64,000 nucleotides of DNA from Frigoribacterium sp. Leaf186. Lineage in GTDB: Bacteria > Actinomycetota > Actinomycetes > Actinomycetales > Microbacteriaceae. Both the position numbers and the translations under genes were made by a program. Under the pieces are notes generated by a model. It did no database searches, was not told where the DNA came from, and saw only the letters and a list, made by a program, of their open reading frames with translations. The stretch spans positions 193,047-257,046 of the forward strand of contig NZ_LMPQ01000011.1 in the NCBI RefSeq assembly GCF_001423905.1, written 5' to 3'. Below are positions 18,191 through 24,800 of the stretch, piece by piece; within the stretch, counting starts at the first letter, position 1, and each line of letters starts with the position of its first letter.

Positions 18191-18801
18191 CGGTCGTCCT
18201 CCCCGGCCACGAACACGTCGTCGACGAGGACGTCGACGCGGGTGACGGTCAACCCGGTGTGCCGGGTGAGCGCCTCGGTGATCCGGGCACGCAACTCGTC
18301 CGCCACCGCGCCGAGGTCGAGGCCGAAGCGCGCCGCGGCCGTCACCCGGACGGCCACGTCGGCACCGGCGGTCGAGAGGTCGCCCTCGAAGCTCGTCGAC
18401 CCGAGCACGACCCCCGGCTGGGCATCGCCCGCACGGCGCACGAGCCCCCGCGCGGCAGCTTCGGTGACGCTCAGCCGCACCCCGGCGTCGGGGTGGCTGA
18501 TCGGGATCTCGCGTCCGCGGACGACCTCGCGCTTGATCGAGTCGAGCAGGCCGTCGATCCAGGCGCCGTCGCGGTCGGGCTGGCGGGCGGCCTCGTTCTC
18601 GAGGGAGGCGCGGGACAGCTCGCGCACCCGGGCCAGCGACTGCAGGTAGAGGCGGCAGGCGGCCGAGCCCTCGATGGTCGCGTCGCGCGGCGTGCGGCCG
18701 GCGTCGAGGTAGTCGCTCAGGCGGTCGACGGAGACGCCGTCGACGGTGTCGTCGGACCCGGGCTCGGGCGCGTCGGGGGAGAGGTGGTCGTCGGTGCTCA
18801 T
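18187..18801 (-). CDS. Asp23/Gls24 family envelope-stress protein
   Basis: 204 residues. The N-terminal ~80 residues are acidic and helical with a zf-HC2-like pattern (SDYLDAGRTPRDATIEGS), and the C-terminal ~110 form an Asp23/Gls24-like domain (LSVTEAAARGLVRRAGDAQP then VRVTAAARFGLDLGAVADEL). ATG 18801 overlaps the stop of the ECF sigma factor gene, so the two are coupled. The N-terminal part may be a remnant or analogue of an anti-sigma factor, which would suit its place right after a sigma gene; that is inference. Confidence 0.8.
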   Translation of the reverse strand: MSTDDHLSPDAPEPGSDDTVDGVSVDRLSDYLDAGRTPRDATIEGSAACRLYLQSLARVRELSRASLENEAARQPDRDGAWIDGLLDSIKREVVRGREIPISHPDAGVRLSVTEAAARGLVRRAGDAQPGVVLGSTSFEGDLSTAGADVAVRVTAAARFGLDLGAVADELRARITEALTRHTGLTVTRVDVLVDDVFVAGEDDR

Positions 18802-19286
18802 CGCCACGCCTCCATCTCGGTGATCAAGAACGTCCGGGCCCGCGCGATCTTGCCGCGGACCGTCGAGACGGGCAGGTCGAGGGCCTCCGCGATGTCGGCG
18901 TACGAGTAGTCGGCCGTCTCTCGCAACAGCCAACACCGTCGTTGGTCGAGGGGCAGCTTGTCGAGGGCGGCCCACATGGCGTCGAGCTGCAGTCGTGCCT
19001 CGACGACCCGCTCGGGCGTCTCGTGCCGGGGAGCCGACACCTCGAGCCGGTCGACGTCGTCGTGGTCACGTCGGACCCGCAACCGGTCGACGGCCTTGTT
19101 GCTCACGATGCGCATCAACCAGTTGCGCACCCGCGACGGGTCGTCGAGGTCGGCCAGGCGCCTCCACGCCGTCAGAAAGGCGTCCTGCACGACGTCGTCC
19201 GACTCGAGCTCGGAGCCCAGGAGGCGCGCGGCGTAGACCCGCATCAGCGGTCCGTGCCGCCGGGCGATGACCTCGTACGCGTGCAC
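18798..19286 (-). CDS. ECF RNA polymerase sigma factor, start codon uncertain
   Basis: Sigma-70 region 2 (DDVVQDAFLTAWRRL, then VRNWLMRIVSNKAVDRLR) and region 4 (LDKLPLDQRRCWLL, YADIAEALDLPVSTVRGKIARAR) are both clear, giving a group 4 (ECF) sigma factor. The coordinates use GTG 19286, the furthest upstream conventional start in frame. However, the frame continues upstream with sigma-like residues (DATLAVRARDGD) to an ATC codon at 19415-19413, five bases after a perfect AGGAGG (19426-19421), and there is no ATG, GTG or TTG between. True translation may start at that ATC, giving 205 residues. It probably directs transcription of the adjacent Asp23 genes. Confidence 0.88.
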   Translation of the reverse strand: MHAYEVIARRHGPLMRVYAARLLGSELESDDVVQDAFLTAWRRLADLDDPSRVRNWLMRIVSNKAVDRLRVRRDHDDVDRLEVSAPRHETPERVVEARLQLDAMWAALDKLPLDQRRCWLLRETADYSYADIAEALDLPVSTVRGKIARARTFLITEMEAWR

Positions 19287-19412
19287 GTCGCCGTCGCGGG
19301 CCCGGACGGCCAGGGTCGCGTCGGCCGCGTCGAGCAGCGGGTCCGCCGGGCGGGAGTCGGCCGGACAGGAGTCGGCCGTCCGGGACTCGTCGGTGCGGGG
19401 ATCGTCGGTGGG

Positions 19413-19426
19413 GATGACGACCTCCT
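19413..19426 (-). promoter_or_regulatory. Strong ribosome-binding site with no conventional start codon
   Basis: On the minus strand AGGAGG (19426-19421) is followed after five bases by ATC (19415-19413), in frame with the sigma factor. No ATG, GTG or TTG occurs in any frame at usable spacing. Confidence 0.55.
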
Positions 19427-19661
19427 CGGATCGGTTCGACGGCGTGCCGGGACGCGATCGTCCCTCGGTAAGTGACTACCACTCCACGGCGGGATCGGGG
19501 GACGTGATGGCCGATTAGTGAGTGCCCTCGGATCGTTCCCTGAAAGCTGGCTGACCCACCATGACATGTGGCGTGGCCGATGCGTCTGAATGATGTGTCC
19601 CGCTTCACGGGCACGCAGACACCGGTCGGGCTCGACCCCGGCCCCAGCGCAAGGAGAAACC

Positions 19662-20108
19662 ATGAGCAACGTGACCCCCGCCACCAGCACCAGCACCGCT
19701 GCCGCGAAGAACACCCAGAACGACGCCGCAGGCAAGAACACCATCGCCGAGGGCGTCGTCTCGAAGGTCGCCGGCATCGCAGCCCGCGAGGTGCGTGGCG
19801 TGCACGACCTGGGCAACGGTGCCGCTCGTGCCATCGGCGCGATCCGCAACGTGATCAACCAGCAGGACCGCGGCCAGGGCGTCTCGGTCGAGGTCGGCGA
19901 GAAGCAGGTCGCCGCCGACATCGTCATCGTCGCCGAGTACCCCGTCGAGCTCCAGAAGGTCGCGGACGACGTCCGCAAGTCGGTCACCGAGGCCATCTCG
20001 CAGGTCGTCGGCATGGAGGTCACCGAGGTCAACGTCACGATCTCGGACGTCTACATCCCCTCCGAGGACGACAACAAGGACGACGCCGACGACAGCCGCG
20101 TCAAGTGA
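19662..20108 (+). CDS. Asp23/Gls24 family envelope-stress protein
   Basis: 148 residues. After a ~25-residue Thr/Ala-rich leader comes the full Asp23 domain: IAEGVVSKVAGIAAREVRGV, VEVGEKQVAADIVIVAEYPVEL, then the long helix and VTEVNVTISDVYI near the C-terminus. It is cytoplasmic and probably membrane-associated through the small membrane proteins encoded downstream, as Asp23 is by AmaP in Staphylococcus. AAGGAG (19651-19656) precedes the ATG. First gene of a GTGA/ATGA-linked operon, divergent from the sigma factor gene with about 250 bases between. Confidence 0.93.
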   Translation: MSNVTPATSTSTAAAKNTQNDAAGKNTIAEGVVSKVAGIAAREVRGVHDLGNGAARAIGAIRNVINQQDRGQGVSVEVGEKQVAADIVIVAEYPVELQKVADDVRKSVTEAISQVVGMEVTEVNVTISDVYIPSEDDNKDDADDSRVK

Positions 20109-20293
20109 CCGCCACGACCACCGGCATGCTGGTCGGCGCCGTCCTGGCGCTGACCGCCCTGGCCTTCGGGTTCTGGGCCTTCGTGTTCGTCGCGATCGCC
20201 ATGGCGATCGGTTTCGGCGTCGGCCGCGTCGTCGAGGGCAAGCTCGACATCCGCGGCCTCGCTGACGCTCTCCGCGGGCGGCGGTCGTCGTGA
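20105..20293 (+). CDS. Small integral membrane protein, DUF2273-like
   Basis: 62 residues with two closely spaced hydrophobic segments forming a hairpin (about 8-28 and 28-44), then a short basic tail (GKLDIRGLADALRGRR). This matches the DUF2273 proteins encoded beside Asp23 genes. GTG 20105 overlaps the stop of the Asp23 gene (GTGA), and the stop overlaps the next start in the same way. It probably helps anchor Asp23 complexes at the membrane. Confidence 0.85.
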   Translation: MTATTTGMLVGAVLALTALAFGFWAFVFVAIAMAIGFGVGRVVEGKLDIRGLADALRGRRSS

Positions 20294-20643
20294 CCGCGGC
20301 GGTGACGGCCGACCAGGCCCTCCACGGCCGGAACAAGATCACGTCACGTGCCGTGCGTCGGGTCGTCTCGGCCGTCACCGCGGAGGCCCTCGAGGTCTCC
20401 GCGTCGAAGGTGTCGGTCGAGCTGGCCGACCACGACGGCGCACTCAGCGTGATCGCCAAGACGCCCATCCGCGTCTCGCCCCTCGGGGTGACCGAGCGTC
20501 GCTCGGGCACCCTCCTGGACCGTCTCACGACTGCCCAGACCACCATCCGTGAACGTGTGCTGCAGTTGACCGGGTCGAGCATCGACAAGGTCGACCTGCA
20601 GATCACGAGCGCCGACGTCCGAGAGAGGAAACGCGTCGCATGA
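20290..20643 (+). CDS. Asp23-like cytoplasmic protein
   Basis: 117 residues, no membrane segment. GRNKITSRAVRRVVSAVTAEAL at the start and DKVDLQITSADV at the end reproduce the beginning and end of the Asp23 fold, so this is a diverged second Asp23 paralogue in the operon. GTG 20290 overlaps the preceding stop; the stop overlaps the next ATG. Confidence 0.8.
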   Translation: MTAAVTADQALHGRNKITSRAVRRVVSAVTAEALEVSASKVSVELADHDGALSVIAKTPIRVSPLGVTERRSGTLLDRLTTAQTTIRERVLQLTGSSIDKVDLQITSADVRERKRVA

Positions 20644-21218
20644 GCACCGCATCGCTGTACAAGCGCATCGTGCGCCGCGAGACGCACTCGTCGCGAGCCG
20701 GCATCGCCATCACGCTCGCCGTGCTGCTGATCGTCGTCTTCGCGTGGATCGGCATCGAGTCGGTCCTCGAGGCCGTCGGCCAGGCGCCGTTGCTGCTCGC
20801 ACCGACCGACCTGGTCGCCGCGACGCTGGACGCCGCCAGCGCCCCCGTCGGGGCGTTGACCGCCGTCGCGGTCGTCGTCGCGCTGATCGGGCTCGTCCTG
20901 ATCGTCGTGTCGCTCGCCCCGGGTCGCCGGGGTCGTCGTGGCGCAAAGGCCGATCGCACCGTGGCCGTGGTCGACGACCGGGTCATCGCCCGTTCGCTGG
21001 CCCGCACCGCGAGCTACGCCGGTGACGTCGACCCTTCGCAGGTCAGCGTCAGCGTCGGCAAGCGCAGCGCCTTGATCGAGGTGACCCGCACCTCCGGTCG
21101 TCAGACCGACGTCCGCAGCATCGACGAGGCCGTCCGCGACGAGCTCGGCGCCTACGACTTCAGCCCGGCCCTGCGTCACAAGGTCAAGCTGTCCGAGAAA
21201 GGAACGGTCGGAGCATGA
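20640..21218 (+). CDS. Membrane protein of the Asp23 operon (DUF6286-like)
   Basis: 192 residues. A basic N-terminus precedes two membrane segments (about 22-42 and 75-98), followed by a soluble C-terminal domain of about 85 residues (DRTVAVVDDRVIARSLAR, VSVSVGKRSALIEVTR). The layout resembles AmaP-like anchors of Asp23. It is coupled by ATGA overlaps on both sides. Confidence 0.8.
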   Translation: MSTASLYKRIVRRETHSSRAGIAITLAVLLIVVFAWIGIESVLEAVGQAPLLLAPTDLVAATLDAASAPVGALTAVAVVVALIGLVLIVVSLAPGRRGRRGAKADRTVAVVDDRVIARSLARTASYAGDVDPSQVSVSVGKRSALIEVTRTSGRQTDVRSIDEAVRDELGAYDFSPALRHKVKLSEKGTVGA

Positions 21219-21817
21219 ACAATACCAACCGCGCTCTGAACCGAATCGTCGTCTTCGTCATCGGCCTCGTGCTGCTGCTCGCCGGTGGAGCGGTCGCCGT
21301 CGGCGCCCTGTTGCCCGACGTCCAGCAGACGGTCTCGCAGGCCGCCTCGGACGCCAAGGGCCCCGCGACGGACGCCCTCGACCAGCAGCCGTGGATCCTC
21401 TGGGTCGCCGCGGTAGTCTGCCTCGTGCTGATCGTCCTGCTCGCCTGGTTCGCCCTGCGTCAGGGCCACGGTCAGACCGACACGCTGCTCACCGTCGGCG
21501 AGGGCTCGCGTGGCGACCAGACGACCGGTGGTCGCCTGGTGATCGACGCCAAGGTCGCCGAACAGGTCCTCGAGGAGGCGCTGGCCGCCACCCCGGGCAT
21601 CGTCTCGGTGGACGTCACCGCGTTCGAGGTCAAGCGCCAGTCGGTCCTCCGGATCACTGCGAACGCCCGCCGTGGCGTCTCGCCGACCGAGATCCGTCGC
21701 AGCATCGACCAGGCCGTCGCGCACTGGGACGGACTGCTCGGCACCGAGACCCCCGTCGTGATCCAGATCAACGGCGGTCTCCGCACCCAGATGTCGTCCG
21801 CGACCCGGCTCGACTGA
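21215..21817 (+). CDS. Membrane protein of the Asp23 operon (AmaP-like)
   Basis: 200 residues with two membrane segments (about 12-33 and 68-90) and a C-terminal soluble domain containing GGRLVIDAKVAEQVLEEAL and VDVTAFEVKRQSVLRITANA. The same two-helix-plus-domain plan as the preceding gene suggests an old duplication. It probably completes the membrane platform that recruits Asp23 proteins. Last gene before a strong hairpin. Confidence 0.8.
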   Translation: MNNTNRALNRIVVFVIGLVLLLAGGAVAVGALLPDVQQTVSQAASDAKGPATDALDQQPWILWVAAVVCLVLIVLLAWFALRQGHGQTDTLLTVGEGSRGDQTTGGRLVIDAKVAEQVLEEALAATPGIVSVDVTAFEVKRQSVLRITANARRGVSPTEIRRSIDQAVAHWDGLLGTETPVVIQINGGLRTQMSSATRLD

Positions 21818-21836
21818 CGACCGTCGACACACCGCG

Positions 21837-21876
21837 CGGACGGCCCTCGCCCTCGACCGAGGACGGGGGCCGTCCG
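21837..21876 (+). terminator. Hairpin between the Asp23 operon and the LEA-tailed gene
   Basis: CGGACGGCCC (21837-21846) and GGGCCGTCCG (21867-21876) form a perfect 10-bp stem. The 20-base loop contains a further small inverted repeat. No clear U-tract follows. It may end the operon or partly insulate the next gene. Confidence 0.55.
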
Positions 21877-21914
21877 TCGCTCCACCCCACGCACCACGAT
21901 GAAAGGCCGGTCTC

Positions 21915-23054
21915 ATGAGCGAGTCCACCCACCACGTCACCCCCATCGACATCGACGCCGCGGCGTCCACCCAGGCCACCTCGCCCGAAGAGGTCCTCGA
22001 GCACACCATCGGCGTCACCGTCCTCGGCGTCTCGGGCGTCCACGCCCTCGGCACCACGACGCAGCGACTCGCGGGCGCCCTGCGCACCGCCATCGGCACC
22101 GGCTCGGTGCCCGGCGTCCGGGCCGGCACCACCGACGAGGGGCTGGTCGTCGACATCGCCGTCGTCGCCGAGTACCCCACGAACGTCACCACGCTCGCCG
22201 ACACCGTCCGCACCCAGGTGCAGCACGCCGTCGGTCAGCTCGACGGCGAGGAGGTCACCGTCAACGTGACCGTCACCGACGTCCACGGCCCGTTCGACGC
22301 CGACGAGGACGCCGCCGACAAGCTGAACGCCGCGGCCGACAAGACCAAGCAGGCCGTCTCGGACGCCGGCGAGAAGGTAGGAGCCGCCGCCTCGGCCGCG
22401 GGCGACCGCGCCAAGGAGGCCGGCGAGAAGACGAAGGCCGCCGCCGGCGAGGCGCGTGACCGCGCCGGAGCCGCCGCGAGCGACCTGTCCGACAAGGCCC
22501 GGGCCGCGGCCGACGACCTGTCCGACAAGGCCCGCGAGCTGGGCGACAAGGCCGGCGAGGTGGCCGATCAGGCCAAGACCACCGCGGCCGAGGTCGGCGA
22601 CCGGGCTGCCGACAAGGCCGACGACGTCGCCGACAAGGCGCGCGACGTGGCCGACCAGGCGAAGGAGGCCGCCTCGGACGCCCGCGACTCGGCGGCCGAC
22701 ACGAGCGCCGACGCCCGCGAGAAGACCGCCGACGCCACCGACGCCGCCCTCGACAAGACGTCCGACGTGGTCGCCGGTGCCCGCGAGAAGGCCGCCGACG
22801 CGGTCGACGGCGTGGCCGACGCGGTCGACGAGAACCGCGCCTCCGGGGACGACGCGGACCGCGCCTCCCACGACGACGCGGACCGTGCTTCCGAGGGCGA
22901 CGCGACCCGCGCCTCCTCGGTCGACGGCGACGGCGCTGACGGCGCCGACGTGGTCGTCACGGTCGACGGCGGCACCGTGACCGTCGAGGTCGACTCGGAC
23001 AGCGACGCGCACGTCGTGGTCGACGGCGACGACGCCTCGACGACGGAGAAGTGA
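21915..23054 (+). CDS. Asp23 protein with a LEA-like repeat tail
   Basis: 379 residues. Residues about 15-130 are an Asp23/Gls24 domain (EEVLEHTIGVTVLGVSGVHA, VVDIAVVAEYP, TVNVTVTDV). Residues about 135-300 are a low-complexity Ala/Asp/Lys/Glu region in which ADKAKEA-, SDLSDKAR- and ADQAK-type units recur roughly every 11 residues, as in group 3 LEA and apolipoprotein-like amphipathic helices. A further stretch repeats DDADRAS three times, and the end is a beta-type segment (DVVVTVDGGTVTVEVD). The tail likely forms a long amphipathic helix that could lie on the membrane or protect during desiccation; this is inference. The gene follows a hairpin and has its own AAAGG site. Confidence 0.85.
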   Translation: MSESTHHVTPIDIDAAASTQATSPEEVLEHTIGVTVLGVSGVHALGTTTQRLAGALRTAIGTGSVPGVRAGTTDEGLVVDIAVVAEYPTNVTTLADTVRTQVQHAVGQLDGEEVTVNVTVTDVHGPFDADEDAADKLNAAADKTKQAVSDAGEKVGAAASAAGDRAKEAGEKTKAAAGEARDRAGAAASDLSDKARAAADDLSDKARELGDKAGEVADQAKTTAAEVGDRAADKADDVADKARDVADQAKEAASDARDSAADTSADAREKTADATDAALDKTSDVVAGAREKAADAVDGVADAVDENRASGDDADRASHDDADRASEGDATRASSVDGDGADGADVVVTVDGGTVTVEVDSDSDAHVVVDGDDASTTEK

Positions 23055-23467
23055 TGTTCGGCCGACGCACCACGACGAGGACGAGGCGACCGCGACCACG
23101 CGCCGTCTGGGCCGCCCTGGTGACCTCGGTCGTGATCTGCCTGCTGATCGTCGTCGGCGTGCTGCTGCCGGTCCTCACGCTGATCGGCGCGGCCGACGGC
23201 GGCACGGCCGGAGCCCTCGACGTGCCCGTCGGCTCGATCGCCGCCGCGATCGCGATCGGCTACGTGCTGGCGCTGCTGTTGCTGCTGCTGATCGTGAAGG
23301 TGCGCAACGGCGCCCTCGCCTGGGTGCTCGGCGTGGCCGCGGTGATCTCGACGCTGGTCGTGTCGCTGTGGCCGCTCGTGGCCGTCGCGATCGCCGGCGT
23401 CGACCAGGTTCAGGACGTCATCCCGTTCATCCAGGACCTCATCGCGAGGTTCTGGCCGGGCAACTGA
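23054..23467 (+). CDS. Small membrane protein of the Asp23 block
   Basis: 137 residues: a very basic N-terminus (RRTTTRTRRPRPR), then three to four hydrophobic segments (about 18-45, 55-80 and 85-115) and a short C-terminus. ATG 23054 is preferred over the overlapping GTG 23051 because GGAG at 23045-23048 gives five-base spacing. It overlaps the stop of the LEA-tailed gene and ends just before a very strong terminator, so it is the last gene of the Asp23 block. Function unknown. Confidence 0.75.
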   Translation: MFGRRTTTRTRRPRPRAVWAALVTSVVICLLIVVGVLLPVLTLIGAADGGTAGALDVPVGSIAAAIAIGYVLALLLLLLIVKVRNGALAWVLGVAAVISTLVVSLWPLVAVAIAGVDQVQDVIPFIQDLIARFWPGN

Positions 23468-23480
23468 CGCGACCCCCTCG

Positions 23481-23518
23481 AGGAGGCGCGGTGCCGGGCG
23501 ACCGGCACCGCGCCTCCT
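23481..23518 (+). terminator. Strong hairpin built from two inverted copies of the GGAGGCGCG motif
   Basis: AGGAGGCGCGGTGCCGG (23481-23497) and its exact complement (23502-23518) form a 17-bp perfect stem with a GCGA tetraloop. It sits 14 bases after the last stop codon of the Asp23 block. A short CCCCCTTTT tract follows nine bases later. Confidence 0.85.
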
Positions 23519-23627
23519 TCGTGCTGTCCCCCTTTTGGTGGTCATGACCAGAGGCGGCGTCTGTGGCATCGTTGATGCGTTCGGAAAAGGCGCGTCCCCA
23601 CCAGGCGGGTCGTGCGAGGGGAGCCGT

Positions 23628-24800
23628 GTGGTCAGGGACGAATCCCGAGAAGGACGGCGTCAGCGGGCGGTCGAGAGCCTCGGCATCGTCGAGTCCGGCC
23701 ACGAGGACCGACTCGACCGCGTGGCCCGCGTCGCCCGGGCCGTCTTCGGCGTGCCGCTGTCGTCCGTCACCGTCATGGACCACGAGCGCGCCCTCTTCGT
23801 CGGCCGGGCCGGCTTCGACGACCCCGAGTCCGGTCGCTCCGACACACCCTGCAGCCTGGTGACCGACACGGGCGAGGTCATCACGACCGACGACGCCCGG
23901 GTCGACCCCCGCTTCGCCGACCTCGGCGCCTTCAACGACAACGGGCTCGGCTTCTACGTGGGGCACCCGTTGCGCGACGGTTCGGGCAACGTCGTCGGCT
24001 CGTTCTGCCTGATGGACGCCGAGCCACGTCAGCTGACGAGCGACGAGATGGTCGAGTTCCGCGACCTGGCCGCGTGGGCGCAGGCCGAGCTGTTGGCCGA
24101 CGCCGAGGCCTCCGCCGCCCGGGCGACCCAGCAGGCCCTGTTGCCCGACGAGCCCCTCGTCGTCGACGACGTGCGCGTCGAGGGGGTCTGCCTGCCGTCG
24201 CTCAGCGTCGGCGGGGACTACTTCGACTACGGCCTCATCGGCCGGCTCGTGCACGTGGCGGTCGGCGACGTCATGGGCAAGGGCGTCGGGGCCGCGATCA
24301 TCGGGTCGTCGGTGCGCGCGGCCTGCCGCGCGGCCTCGCCCCACGTCGCCGCGGGCCGCGAGCTCGGCCTGGCGGTGGACCGCATCGAGCGGGCCGTGCA
24401 GCGCGACCTCCAGCGCACGAGCTCGTTCGTCACGTACTTCCACGCCGTCCTCGACCTCGACACGGGTGAGCTCTCGTACGTCGACGCCGGCGCCGGCCTG
24501 TCGCTCGTCGTCCGCGCCGACGGCACCGTCCAGCACCTCGCCGGCACGGGCCTGCCGCTCGGCCTCGACGACCAGGAGCACGCCACCGAGACCACCCGGC
24601 TCGAGCCGGGCGACCGCCTGATCGTGATGAGCGACGGCGTGCTCGACGTGCTCGACGACGACCTCGACTGGGCGCTCGAGGTCGGGCGCCTCGCGACCCG
24701 GACCGACGGCCCCGGGCTGCTCGACTCCGTCGCCGCCCTGACGCACCGCCGGTTGTCGCGCGACGACGTGACCGTCGTCGTGATGGAACGGCACGCGTGA
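23628..24800 (+). CDS. GAF/SpoIIE-type serine phosphatase
   Basis: 390 residues. Residues about 20-165 are a GAF sensory domain (LDRVARVARAVFGVPLSSV, VGHPLRDGSGNVVGSFCLMD); residues about 185-390 are a PP2C phosphatase of the SpoIIE/RsbU type, with VGGDYFDYG, VGDVMGKGVGAAI, SYVDAGAGLSLVV, GDRLIVMSDGVLD and SRDDVTVVVM. It should dephosphorylate a STAS-domain antagonist, most likely the one encoded two genes downstream. GTG 23628 is chosen because GAGGGGAG precedes it at good spacing and the frame upstream has no domain. The stop overlaps the glycosyltransferase start. Confidence 0.92.
   Translation: MVRDESREGRRQRAVESLGIVESGHEDRLDRVARVARAVFGVPLSSVTVMDHERALFVGRAGFDDPESGRSDTPCSLVTDTGEVITTDDARVDPRFADLGAFNDNGLGFYVGHPLRDGSGNVVGSFCLMDAEPRQLTSDEMVEFRDLAAWAQAELLADAEASAARATQQALLPDEPLVVDDVRVEGVCLPSLSVGGDYFDYGLIGRLVHVAVGDVMGKGVGAAIIGSSVRAACRAASPHVAAGRELGLAVDRIERAVQRDLQRTSSFVTYFHAVLDLDTGELSYVDAGAGLSLVVRADGTVQHLAGTGLPLGLDDQEHATETTRLEPGDRLIVMSDGVLDVLDDDLDWALEVGRLATRTDGPGLLDSVAALTHRRLSRDDVTVVVMERHA

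Noticed and set aside
18798..19286. The ECF sigma factor as target of the partner-switching kinase at 27131
   Set aside because: ECF sigma factors are not known targets of RsbW-type kinases, and the sigma gene sits in a separate Asp23 block with its own operon partners.
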